Below, one piece after another: positions 21,899-33,118 of a DNA stretch of 64,000 nt. Under the pieces are notes generated by a model. It searched no databases. It was not told where the DNA came from and worked only from the letters and a program-made list of their open reading frames with translations. The translations under genes were made by a program, and so were the position numbers. The stretch lies in the NCBI GenBank assembly GCA_001600415.1, contig BCJX01000003.1, forward strand, positions 850,697 to 914,696, read 5' to 3'. Position 1 is the stretch's first letter. The number at the start of each line of letters is the position of its first letter. Source of the stretch: Pascua guehoae (taxonomy: Eukaryota > Basidiomycota > Tremellomycetes > Trichosporonales > Trichosporonaceae).

Positions 21899-23234
21899 CT
21901 ACACCTCCCACCCCCACATCCTGGTGCGGATATAAACCCCACGGGACTCTTCAAGAGCCTTGAACTCGGGCGCCGTGTGCACCATTGCGCCCTCTGGGGG
22001 CGTCGCCGGCATCATGGGAGTGATGGGCATGACGGGCGTATCGGGCGCGGTGGGGCCGCCGTCCCCTCTATGTCCGTCAGTCTCTTACTCTCTCTGTCCG
22101 ACGTCGGTAGCAGGACTCACTCGCTCGGCTTAAAGTACGGCTCGTCGCCGGGGATCACGCTCATCTCATAGAGCGAAAACTGCGGCCACCCGTCCTGCTC
22201 GAGCTCGCGCATCCATTCCTCCCACTCGGGGCGCGGACGGCGCATGGCGTACACGTACACGAGGTCGCGGCGCACATCCCACCGGCACCCCACGCACCGG
22301 ATGTGCTCGTACGCGAGCTGCGTGAAGGCCCTGGGCGAAATTTTGGCATTCTGCGCAAAATGCAGTCCACGGAGCACGTTGATCTGGCGGGGGTGAGGGC
22401 CGGTCGAGTGCTCGATGTGCCAGTATGAGTTGCACTCGACGTCGTGCCCGCCGAGTCCCGAGGTTTCTGCCGTCGTGAGGTCCGAGAGGAAAAGGGACTC
22501 GAGGAGCTGCTGCTGGCGCGTGTAGACTGCAAAGAAGGCGGAAAGGACCAGCGGGGCACGGGCACGCAGTGTGCGCGCACACCAGTCGTTGACCGTCACG
22601 GGTGAGGGGGAGAAGACGATCGGACCGAAGGGAAAACGGTGCGCGGGGTCGAACAGGCGGTCAAACCAGTATGCGAGGCCCATGTCCGACGCCACCAAGG
22701 GCTCGTCCACGCCCGTCTGCCTGGCTTGCGGGGCGCCGTTGAGCGTGTCCGATTCCCCAAGGACGCGCTGTAGCGTCCAGAATGTAAACTCGAGAAAGGC
22801 CGTACAGTCGCGCACGGGGAACACGAGACGGTCAAAGAGGGACGCGTCGCCTTGGTCAAACACGAGCGCCACAAAGAGGTCGAGAAATTCATCCGGGCAC
22901 GCGGCCTTTCCCCCACCCGCTTTGGCGGGGACGGACGAGACACGGAAGCGTGTATCCGTATCGAGCGCAAAGTAGACCGTCTTGAGAGCCAGGGTCGGGG
23001 AGGCGGGGAGGTCGACAATGTCAGCATCTGTGGGCGTCTCGCTTGCGTCCAGCGCATCGGCGTCGGCCCCGGGACAGCTCGCGGCGTCTGTAGAATCGCC
23101 TGCAGTGATGTCAGCAGAGTTGCGACCGATTATGAGTGCAGGAACAACATACTGGGATCAGGCTTGCAAGGAGTAGGAGCGCGGCGGCCACCACGACGAC
23201 CACGGCGGCCGCGGTGAGTCCGTTTTGACGGCAT
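21899..23234 (-). CDS. BTB/POZ-like CxxC protein, member 5 (divergent)
   Basis: Three exons 23234-23153, 23099-22121, 22067-21899; 409 aa. The first codes a short Arg/Gly-rich N-terminus (MPSKRTHRGRRGRRGG). Exon 2 carries a BTB-like half (TVYFALDTDTRF ... EFLDLFVALVF ... FLEFTFWTLQRVL) and the C-terminal cysteine part with DVECNSYW and RCVGC. The last intron (22120-22068, donor GTGAGT, branch CTGAC) replaces an early stop by a Pro/Met-rich tail with PVMPITPMMPATPPEG and EFKALEESRGVYIRTR. It is the most divergent of the five; membership rests on the shared domain order, the CxxC and the neighbourhood. Function unknown. Confidence 0.62.
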
Positions 23235-24395
23235 TACTGGGGTTGGGCAGGAAAGGCGAGCAAGACAGACAAAGGAAAGCTGAGCAAGAAAGAGTAAGGA
23301 AAGGAGGAAAAAAAGTTGACGTGAGTGTGTCGACAGGATGAGAGGGCGCATGTGCTGTACGGGATATGGCGGGGCGCAACGTGATCGACATGTCCCCGAT
23401 GGACAGGGGTTGTCACATCAATCACATCAGCCAGCCTTGGACGAAACCCAGCATCAACCTTTTGACACTCTCACAGTGCTGCATGTACAGAACATTTTAG
23501 TTCTTGCCCATTTGACTATCACGCATTGGATTGTGGGTGGATCACGAAAGCCTTCTAGGTATCCAGTGATGATGGGAGATCTCGTACTTTGTGTGTGGCA
23601 CTGTCGCCTCAATGCTGGGTTCAGTTCTGTTGTAGTGATTCGTTCGCTCGACCACGTGGCTCGGTCGGTTGGGTGCTCGGTCGGTCGGTCTGACCCTCAC
23701 TGAACCTCAATCTACTTTTCACTTTGTACCTCCCTTCATGCAAACTCGTTCGCCTCGCTTCTACAACAAGTTCATCGTCCGGGAGGTTTGAGACCCAGCC
23801 GGGTGTGGAGGCGGCGGCGTGTTGTGTGGTCCGCGTGAGCGTGGCAGTGTCAATGAGAGTGGCCGTGTCAATGAGAGTGCAGCGGGACCATCAACAGGAG
23901 GGAGCGCGATCGTAGCATGTACTAAGCCTCAGCTGATAAACGGTTGGGGGTGAGCCTTATAACATCCCTTGGTCGGCATTCCACAAACCTCGTAATGAAA
24001 CGGAGACTTGTGGGGTGACGTGGGTGTTTGTAGTCAACGCGTGGTACGTCGGGCTTTAGCAACATTGATACTGCTAGGGAGTTGCGCGACAAGGACGAGA
24101 CCGACGACGAAGGCGGCGAGTGCAGTCGGGATAAAGGGTAACCTACTCAGGCTTTGGAAGCATTGGCGCGTGGAAGACTGTAGTGGAGGCAAATAAAGCT
24201 CGCAAACAGTGCAGAGCGAACGGTGCGCGAAGGAGGTCGGTGCCGCTATGCCCATGGCGAGTGTGGTGGTAGGCACATGCCACAACAATCTACGGCCACT
24301 GGCGCTGGGCATTCATTCCTCGTACCACCATGAGCCGAGCCCAGCGTCGTGAGTGTCATGGTCACCATGTGATGATCCAAATGAGCGGGGAGACC

Positions 24396-24650
24396 ATCAG
24401 CACGTCAATCACAGACAGCGGCCGGATATTGTACCACGGCGGGAGCTCTGCTCGGTCGTGCTGTACCGAGCTGAGAGACCGAGGGGACCGGCAACATCGA
24501 TAACAGGACACCGGCCTCCTATTATACCGTCCCAAGGACTACAGTATGCTCGCCCATGCTTCTTCCGTTTGCACGGACGCATGATGGTAACGATATGCGA
24601 CCAATGTTCGATAACAGCTCATCGGCTTGATATTGTACCGAGACGGGGAG
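24396..24650. repeat. three diverged copies of a ~45-nt element
   Basis: Copies at about 24396-24445, 24495-24536 and 24604-24650. The best conserved core is GGATATTGTACC / TATTATACC / TGATATTGTACC, followed in copies 1 and 3 by a GGGGAG- or CGGGAG-type segment and preceded by an AACA or CACAGACAG segment. Spacing is about 95-107 nt. Confidence 0.5.
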
Positions 24651-25092
24651 AGCACGCCGCCCTCGTTGCTCTAGTTTTCACCTTTACGAAGTGCGGCGAG
24701 TTGGCAAACCTTGCGTCAATGCTTGCAGGGCACGGGGCCTGGACACTTGGAACTCATCAGCCTCAAGCGCGCTCCACTGCCAAGGCACCCCTCAATAAGC
24801 GAACAGGCACGAACCAACTGTTCTTTGGAAGTGCACATCGGTGATCTAGCGGCAAAGCTAGCGGTAAAAGCCGGCATTGCGGGTTCCTAGATACCTCTAT
24901 TTATCCGTCTTGAGCCCCAACACGCGCTGGAGATACCAAGGTTATTGGTCGACATGGGATGGCGAGGTAGGCGACTCCCCCGAATGGCACCACGCCCAGC
25001 CTTGGTTTGAGCATGTGGGTGCGGCCCATGCGGCTCGGACTGATGCTGCACCGAAGCTAGGTGCTGGTTACGGCTTGTTGCCTTGCGCGTCA

Positions 25093-25130
25093 TGTGCGGC
25101 TGACACCCCAGCACTGACGACAGCCGCACA
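25093..25130. promoter_or_regulatory. perfect 10-bp inverted repeat upstream of FucP gene
   Basis: TGTGCGGCTG (25093-25102) and CAGCCGCACA (25121-25130) with an 18-nt spacer, about 440 bp before the transporter ATG. Inverted CGG/CCG triplets are the usual target form of fungal Zn2Cys6 regulators. Use as an operator is inference. Confidence 0.4.
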
Positions 25131-25573
25131 TCTCTCCCGCCGTTTGGTTTGGAAACCTCGACCATGCCGTCACATTTGGCTTCGTCGCCAGGTCCGTCCC
25201 CTAATGACCAGGGAACAAGTGTACCTGCTTGGGCCCCCGCGGGACAAGTGGGCCAGCAGTTCGAAACCACAACTGTTCGGCCTTCCCTACCCATCACTCC
25301 GCACCACACTCCTCACATGTTGTCCTCTCTTGCCCTGCGTCTCAGCGGCTTCCCCATGTGACAGCCCCACATCCCCGGATACCGGCGTGTGCGGCGCATC
25401 TCTTGGCAGGTTGCCACTTGTGTAAGAGGTATATAGAGGCTGGACTGATAATCTCACTGACAAGCATCCACCACCCCACCCCCGCCCACTCTTTCCCTCA
25501 CCCCCGGCCAGCGACCTCTACCAACTGAAGACTTGACAGTCACTCGCTTTCAGAGGTCACCACAACCACAACC

Positions 25574-27101
25574 ATGGTCCACGCGCAGGACTATACCGAG
25601 CTCTCAAAGACCTCGTTCATCTTCTCTTTCTGTCTCGTGACATCCCTCGTGCGTTTAGATTGCAAACCTCGACACCGCAGTCGATCAGTGACTAACACGC
25701 ACCACAGTTCTTCCTCTGGGGTCTGTCGTACGGTCTCCTCGATGTGCTCAACCAGCATTTCCTTGAAATCTTTGGAATCACAAAGACCCAAAGCACTCTT
25801 TTACAATTTGCCTACTTTTTCGCCTACTTTGCTATCGCGCCCTTTATGGGCGCGCTCATGACGCGCATCGGCTACAAGCGCGGCATCCACCTGGGACTCG
25901 CCATCTTCTCCATTGGTGCCATCATGTTCTGGCCTGCTGCCAAGTTTCGCTTATACGGAATGTTTGTGGCATTTGTGAGTGGCAGTGGTCGTAGTTTGCC
26001 TTACATCACAACGACGGAAGCTGACGACATGTACAGACCTTTGTTGCTGGCTCTGGATTGGCCACACTCGAGGTCGCTGCCAACACGTACATGGTCGTCC
26101 TAGGATCGCCAAAGTATGCCGCGTTCCGCATCACATTCGCCCAGGGCTTCAACGGCATTGCGACCGTCATTGGCCCGCAGATTGCATCGCACACCTTTTT
26201 CAATGGCGACAACGAGGGGTCGCTCGACACGGTGCAATACGTCTACCTTGCAATGTCCATGTTTGCCGTCCTGCTCAACATTGGCCTCGCTTTCTGCAAG
26301 CTTCCAGAGGTCCGCCAAGCCACGACAGCCGAACAGGATGAGGTCCTGAAGCGGCACGGCTGGAAGGGCGTATTTAAAAAATACCACACCATCTTTGGCG
26401 CGCTCGCCGAGTTTTGCTACGTCGGCGCCCAGGTGGCCGTCGCGTCCAACACCATGTTTTACCTCACAGAGATGGGCTACACGTCGCAAATGGCATCCAA
26501 CCTCTTTTCGGCGTGCCAGGCCGTCTTTACTGTCGGCCGCTTTATCGGCGTCGGCTACCTCCGTTTTGTGGACCCGTCGTTTGCCCTCTTTGTCCACGGC
26601 ATCGGTCTGGTGCTCTTCAGCATCCTCACCTCGACAATCCACGGCAAGGGCGGTGTCGCGTGTCTCTTCATGGTCTTCTTCTTCGAGAGCGTCTGCTACC
26701 CCGTCATCTACTCGATTGCCACAAAGGATCTCGGCGCATACGCCAAAATCGGAGGCAGTCTCGTCGTCATGGGCGTCTCGGGAGGCGCATGTTGGCCCTC
26801 GGCCCAAGCAGCTGTTGGCGACGCGCACAGCTCGCACATCTCCTTCCTCATCCCCATGGTTGGCTTTATCCCTCTCATGGTCTATGGTCTCGTCATGTGG
26901 GCCACCAGCTGCAAGAGGCACGACACCAAATCCATCTTCTCCAAGTACCACGAGGGCGTCGACACCCAGATCATCGAGCGCCGCCTCAGCACGGTCAGCT
27001 CGCGCGGCCAGTCCATCGTCGACGCAAAGGCCATCGAGGCTGCAAAGGCCCAAGAGGCCCACGTGGAGCATCGCGACGTCATGGACGAGAGCAAGTATTA
27101 G
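25574..27101 (+). CDS. FucP-type MFS sugar:H+ symporter
   Basis: Major facilitator superfamily transporter of the fucose/glucose-galactose permease (FHS) branch, plasma membrane. Exons 25574-25648, 25708-25974, 26037-27101; 468 aa. Exon 2 begins with the branch signature FFLWGLSYGLLDVLNQHF. Other family-like segments are VAGSGLATLEVAANTY and FNGIATVIGPQIA, and the loops and hydrophobic stretches add up to about 12 membrane segments (for example FAYFFAYFAIAPFMGAL, VACLFMVFFFESVCYPVIY). A hydrophilic C-terminal tail of about 60 residues follows. The substrate is likely L-fucose or another monosaccharide; sequence alone does not tell. It lies between the two inverted acyl-CoA ligase paralogues and is convergent with ACS-B. 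Confidence 0.9.
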
Positions 27102-27791
27102 CCAGGCGAAAACTATTCCGTTTGTCGGCGCAACGGTTGTTCAGAATGCCCATTTGTAACAGTATGCAATGATCAAGAATGATGGCAGGCTCGCGTGAAA
27201 GTGGATGCAGGGAGGGAGGACTCATTCGAATTGCGTAGGGGGAGATGTCTTCTGCTCGCTTCCGAAAAGAGCATGTATCCGCTCTGCCTTTGTCCCGTTA
27301 AACCATTTCCCGTAGAACAGTCATACAGCAATGCCCACCATCTCTTGTAAACGGAAGTTATGATGGATGGCCTCATAATGGCCCTGTACAGTATCTGTTC
27401 CCAACGTCGAGGTGCCGTCGAAGATGTTGAAATCCGAGATAACCGACACTCGGCCTCGCTGTCTCTCTGAGTGGCAGCGCCACATGCCACCATCGGCCTC
27501 TAGATTGTCCGCGTCTGTAGTACTCAAGTAGCCTCGCTCCCGCTCGTATTCCTTTCATGCAGCGTCGTCTACAACTGAAGTGGTTAATCACCTTTCGTTG
27601 AGCTGCAGGACCCCCATCCAACACGACCGCACTCGTTGCCACATATTTCAGCATGTGGCCGATTTGCCCAAGGAAGCTCCGACACTACTTCCCGTCCACT
27701 GTTTTGAAATACATCTATTGCACATATTCCTATCCGCGTCCGTACAACGCAGCAAGCTCGGCCCTGTCGAGTGGAGGGTTTCGACCAAGTG
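27102..27791. other. intergenic, convergent FucP / ACS-B
   Basis: 690 nt containing both 3' ends. No supported coding frame, RNA gene or repeat. Confidence 0.5.
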
Positions 27792-30263
27792 CTAGAGCTT
27801 GGCCCTGGCGAGTTTCTCGTCCTCTTGCTTCTGCTTCCATTGCTCCTGGACAATCTTCTTGCAGTCCCCCTTGAGGATCTTGCCGTTGGCGTTGCGTGCT
27901 GGACTGTCAGTTTCAGTTGGGCTGGGGAGACTCACGCAGCAGGTCATGACTGATAACTACAATAACGGGCCGGGCAGCGTAACGCAACCGCGAGTGCGCC
28001 TCGTGCATAATGCTCTCGGACGAGGCGGATGCGTGCGGCGCGAGCGAGACAATGACGCCGACCTTTTCGCCCAGTACGGGGTCGGGAACGGGGACAGCCG
28101 CGACTTCTGCAATGCGGTCGTCGAGGTGGATTGCGTTCTCAACCTCGGCAGAGGCAATCTATCTGTCAGCATAATGGGCTGTGATTGGGCACGATGAGGA
28201 CATTCTTTGTTCCCATTCACGTATTTACTCACATTCTCACCACCCCGGATGATAATATCCTTGGCGCGGTCGCGGATGTACAAGTAGTTGTCATCGTCAA
28301 CGTATCCCACGTCACCCGTGTTGATCCACCCGTCGGCATCTATCGTCTTTGCCGTCGCCTCGGGGTCGTTATAGTAGCATGTCATGTTGTTGACACCGCG
28401 GCAGTGGATGACGCCCACCTCGTATGGCGGGAGCTGCTTTCCTGTCTCGGCAGAAATAATCTTAATCTCCGTCACGGGGACGGGAGGACCGACGGTTCCA
28501 GGCTGGCATTAGTCAGGACGCAAGAGGCAGGGGCGATCCGATCCGACTCACACGCTCGACATAGTCTTGTCCGCTGATGGCTGTGTGCAGCGCATTCGTC
28601 TCTGTCATGCCGTATCCGTGTTGGCTGGTGTTAGTTTGACCGATACGACATGTTTCGCCTGCTGCAACTTACACCGCAGCTGCCGGCCAGCGCGCCTTGA
28701 GGTCGAGGGCCAGACGCTCGGGAGGTGGTGCGCCTCCATAACTGACGCCGTCAAATTGCTTGTCCTTTGGCAAGAGGGGGGATTGCATGATGGCCGTGAC
28801 GATAGCGGGGACACCGCCGATAATGTTGACATCCTCCTCCTTGATCAGGCGGATGGCGTCGGGCACGCTCCAGCGGCGCATGAAGACATAGCGGAAGCCG
28901 GTCGTCCACGCACGCATGAGCCATGAGAGCGAGCCCGTCGCGTGGAATAGAGGGATGCCGATGAGCACGCAGTTCTGGCGGGGCGGTGGGCGTCCAATTG
29001 CTTCGAGACCCAGCCCTGCACGGAGAGCTGCACGAGCAGGGGCTGGGGAGTGTGTTAACAATAACATAGGCAGCATGCAGAAACCACCCGTGCAAGGCTT
29101 GAAGACGTACCAAATTGACCAGAGAGGACGTTGTGGAGTCCCGCACGCTGTGAAGACAGAACAGCCTTGGGCATGCCGGTCGTTCCCGATGTAAAGTAGA
29201 TGATGCCATTGCTGTCAGGTCCGAGACCCTCCAGACCAACGCCTTTCTCGACGTCCCGAATGACCCCCGGTGGTGGCGCGATCGTTGTGAGGTCGTTGAG
29301 GTGGGCTCGCATGTCGGCGTCCAGGTAGTCGATTGTAGACCAGCACCAGATCTGTTTGTTAGCTTTGTGCTGATCTTGAACTGGCCATGAATTTCAGAGC
29401 GTACCTTGCCGACCTTCTTCTCGCGCAAGGTGTGGACATGGGGCGCTAAACGCTCGCCCGTCTCGACGTCGGTGAGGACTACAGCCGGCCGCGTAACGGC
29501 AAGACAATGTATGAGGGGATCGATGTGCCTGTATAGATATCAGGGACTGCGGTAACCGCGAGCAGAATCATACTCACATGGTACTGTTGAGCATGACTGG
29601 AACAGCGCCAATGAGGTGGCACGCAATGTAAGCCACAACCCACCTGGGACGTCAGTGACCTGAACTACCTCAACGAACAGAGTCCCATAGGCCGCTCGCA
29701 CTCACTCGACGGAGTTGGCGCCGCCGATCCCGACATTGGTGCCAATGCCACACCCGTACGCACGCAGCCAGGCCGCCAGCTTGACGCTCTGCTTCCACAC
29801 GTCGCCAAACGTCACACGTACCCGCACGTTGAAGTCGCGCGTGTCTGCTGTGGGGGATGAGATCATGATCCGGTCCCAGTACTCCTTCATCTTGGGCTCG
29901 ATGAGAGACCTGAACGTTGGGACAAGCTGCAGGTCAGTTCTATGTTCCGTAGCGCCCATCCAGTTCCTGCCGCAATGTTCGGTCTTCGAAGTCCCTCCTG
30001 TACCCCTCTGTCTGGATCCGCCGCCCATACCTCTCACCATCCAACGCTCGTCCCCACCACACTTACATGCTTCCATGTCAGCTGCTTGCGGCCATTAATG
30101 GTGATCTCCTCGAGCTCCCACGGCATCCCCGGCTGGGTGAGTAACCGATCGCCTGGCAGTGAGCTCGATAACAGCGGTGGCATGGAGGGGGCCCCCTTTC
30201 AGGAGTGATTTGGGTGCACGTACACTCAGGAATGGTGAGTTGCTTGCCTTGATTGCTGGCCAT
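27792..30263 (-). CDS. peroxisomal-type AMP-dependent acyl-CoA ligase, paralogue B
   Basis: Paralogue of ACS-A on the opposite strand. Eleven exons: 30263-30224, 30152-30067, 29926-29706, 29643-29578, 29528-29405, 29351-29111, 29042-28673, 28624-28552, 28502-28233, 28158-27936, 27898-27792; 606 aa. The first five exons are 40, 86, 221, 66 and 124 nt, identical in length to those of ACS-A, which confirms both models. Motifs: canonical P-loop TSGTTGMPKA, YGMTETNA, NTGDVGYVDDDNY, DIIIRGGEN and catalytic Lys in RNANGKILK. It ends in AKL, a good PTS1, so probably peroxisomal. Acyl-CoA or aryl-CoA ligase; substrate unknown. It is divergent from MTU1. Confidence 0.9.
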
Positions 30264-30898
30264 TGTGATGGTGCAGTCGTGGAGAGAGAGGAGAGGATGG
30301 AACTAAGAAGTGATTGTAACGTGAGGAATGTAGAGTCCAGCGTCAATCGAGTTGAGGGCGGCTGTCGAATAGCACTGCGTATCAATGAGTACCGTAGCAG
30401 TTAGGTGTTGTTAAATGGTGGGTGGCCGTGTGGCGGTATACAGTATGTAGACACTGCGGGGCCATGGAATTCGGTCGATCGGTGTTCGGCGTCGCACGAC
30501 GGCGGCCGTGACGTCTCGAGGCAACAGGCAGACGTGTGGGTGACTGCCATGACTGTGGTGGTTGTAACGGCCGGCGGACCCGCCGGACATGTCGGTTAAC
30601 TCTCGCACCGGCTGGAAAGCACGCAAAACCAAAGTCGGCTGTGACCGAGTGGTGGTCACCGGTCACCACCCACCCCATGCTGCACAACAACGCGGCGTCA
30701 TGGCCAATCGTCCAGGGACATCGATACCCAAAGCCGGGGGGCTAAATAAATCCAATCTGTCGGACATTCCTTAATCTCCGCTGTACTTTCCGCCTTTGCC
30801 ACTCAACGTTGCGATTTCCAGCTTCCAGTTCCAACAATTCGCTACAATACTCAACAACAACCTCGGCAGCGCTGCTTTCTTTAATCAACTCTACATTC
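30264..30898. promoter_or_regulatory. shared promoter region ACS-B / MTU1
   Basis: 635 nt between divergent start codons. It contains a near-palindrome with two GGTCACC cores (about 30650-30672, GGTCACCGGTCACC). Regulatory use is inference. Confidence 0.4.
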
Positions 30899-32547
30899 AT
30901 GCGAAGCAATATAGGGATAGGCGCTTTGCGTCTATCTCTCGCACGACGAGCCTTTTCCTCTCCATCCTCTTGCTTCCATCTGTCTCGGGCCTTCTCCTCC
31001 ACAAGCCTTCCGCGAGATGTCCGACTGCCTACACTCGGCGATCTCTACCTGAAGGAAGGTGACAATGGTGCGTCTTTCACGCCAATATACCAAGCCTTTT
31101 GGTTGGAAGGAATAGCTGACATTCAGTTGTGGTGGCCATGTCTGGCGGCGTCGACTCGTCGGTCACGCTCCGCCTCCTTGCCGAGCTGGTGCGCCTCCTA
31201 CTTCCTTACCAATGACTAACAGTAGCCGCTCAATCTGACAGTCCTGTTCATGCGCAACTGGGATCCTCTACTATCAGAGAGCTCCGACCATACCGACAGC
31301 ATTCCCCGCGGAACATTAGCGTATGGCACCGGCTCGTCGCCTGGTGGCATGCCCAATCTCAGCCCGTGCGAATGGGAGCGTGATTGGGCGGACGTCCGGC
31401 GCGTATGTGCGCACGTTGGCGTTCCTGAGCGGGATATCCGCCTCGTTGATCTCTCGCGCGAGTACTGGAGCCGCGTATTTGAGCCAGCTGTCGCGGTGTG
31501 GGAGGCGGGGCAGACACCAAATCCAGACGTCGCATGTAACCGGTGCGTCGTGGTGGGAGTGTATGGGTGGATCTAACCGCAGTGAGATCAAGTTTGGCGC
31601 GTTGATGGAGCATATCAAGCCGGGACATTTTCTTGCTACTGGTGAGCTAGTTCATCCAGCTCAGAAGATTAGCTCACTTCAGGCCACTACGCACGCGTTG
31701 TCCGCTCACCTACTGGCGCCACTCTCCATCGTGCTGGAGACCCTAACAAGGATCAGACATATTATCTCTCTCAGGTGCCTACGTCCCAGCTCGAGCGCGC
31801 CGTTTTCCCCCTTGCGGGCATTCCGAAACCGCGCGTGCGCGACCTCGCGCGCCATTTCTCCCTCCCTACTGCGGAGCGTGAAGAGAGCATGGGCGTGTGT
31901 TTCATTGGGGAGCGTGGCAAGTTTGGCGACTTTGTCTGTGGGTGACCCTTTCCCGTCTACAAGCTCACCCATCAGCTCAGTACACAACCCCACCTTCCCC
32001 GGGATACTTTGTCAACACGGCTGGGGAACGCGTGGCACCGCACAAGGGCCAGTGTTACTACACCATCGGCCAGCGCGCGGGGCTCGGTGGCATGCAGGGG
32101 CGATGGTTTATTGCGCGCAAGGGTGTGGGCGAAGGCGAGGACATACTCATTGTCCAGGGAGCGTAGGTGACTTGATTGCGATAGCGAGCTCACCTATCAG
32201 GGACCACCCCGCACTGCAGTGCGAGACGCTGTGGTCTTCCGACTTCAACTGGATTGCGGGGCTCCCACCACACGAAATGACCGACGGCCCACTTGACGCC
32301 CTCATCCAAGTGCGCCATAGGATGCGCCCTGTCCCGGCTCAGGTACACCTAGATGGTGACCGGTACGTGCTGCCCGCTCCTAGTGATCAAATGTGGCAAC
32401 TGACCCCTCAGAGTCGAGGTCAACTTTACCACACCCGTCGCAGCTGTGGCCGCCGGTCAGATTGTTGGCGTCTGGAGTGGGGATCAATGTCTCGGCAGCG
32501 GTGTCATCGAAAAGACGCGGTGCACTGACGACTCACATGTAGCATAA
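30899..32547 (+). CDS. MTU1: mitochondrial tRNA-specific 2-thiouridylase
   Basis: MnmA/TRMU homologue (yeast Slm3/Mtu1), which thiolates the wobble uridine of mitochondrial tRNAs for Lys, Glu and Gln using ATP. Exons 30899-31067, 31127-31188, 31226-31542, 31583-31641, 31683-31937, 31976-32162, 32201-32362, 32412-32547; 448 aa. ATG 30899 gives a Ser/Arg-rich N-terminus (RLSLARRAFSSPSS) that fits a mitochondrial presequence. Motifs: PP-loop VVVAMSGGVDSSV, TPNPDVACNREIKFG with the first catalytic Cys, FLATGHYARV, DQTYYLSQV, and GVCFIGERGKFGDF with the second Cys. In intron 2 the acceptor must be TAG at 31225, because the nearer CAG would give an immediate stop. Confidence 0.92.
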
Positions 32548-33118
32548 GTAGCATAAGTTTAGATAGCATAGACACCACTCGCATTGCATTGCATGGATCA
32601 CTCCTCTATTCTGACTGTGGTTCACTCTGGTCCTTCAACTTCACAATGTTGGGTGATCGATGCCTCTGATCGTCTGCGCTCCTGATTTGCAGATCCGATC
32701 CTTCTTTGCATCTTTATTGCCTAGTGGTGTTCATCACAAGAGGGCGCAACGGCGCTTATTGGGCTATAGTATCTCCTGCGACGCGTTTGACGTTGGCGAC
32801 ATGGAGTCGGGGAAGGTTGTGCGGCGAATGCCGCTGTGGTGCTCCGCACAAGTCCAAGTCACATCAGCTCACCACCTTCCTTCCTTCCTTCCTTCCTTTC
32901 AACCTTCCCTCATTCCTCATTCCTTCCTCGTATAATGATTCTTTACATCCTACAGTTCCTCATCACCATCTTTGTTCCCCACCAATGACCAGCTAACGAT
33001 CTGTACGACGTCCGACAGCGGCCCACAATCACCACTTTGTACTTCGCCCATCGTTGATCACCACTAGTCGCGTTGCCACCATACGCCGATCGCCCGAGTC
33101 ACCGGTATCGTGGCTCCG
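32548..33118. other. spacer, MTU1 to SET gene
   Basis: 571 nt between tandem genes. A TTCC-type microsatellite (CTTCCTTCCTTCCTTCC) lies near 32880-32900 in the presumed promoter of the SET gene. Confidence 0.5.

Larger units (their letters stand above)
23235..25573. other. 2.3-kb gene-poor block
   Basis: Largest gene-free block of the window. Near BTB member 5 it is purine-rich on the plus strand (23235-23320). CGGT repeats occur near 23665-23695. Three diverged copies of a roughly 45-nt element lie at 24396-24650, and a perfect 10-bp inverted repeat at 25093-25130. An open frame at 24353-24844 translates the diverged repeats and has no other coding sign. The last few hundred bases must include the promoter of the FucP-type transporter gene. 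Confidence 0.5.

Noticed and set aside
24353..24844. 163-codon open frame with internal peptide repeats (DIVPRRG)
   Set aside because: The repeats come from the diverged DNA elements; no splice context, family or codon bias supports a gene.
26100..27071. 323-codon open frame antisense to the FucP gene
   Set aside because: Shadow of the sense codon bias in a GC-rich gene; the sense strand encodes a clear transporter.
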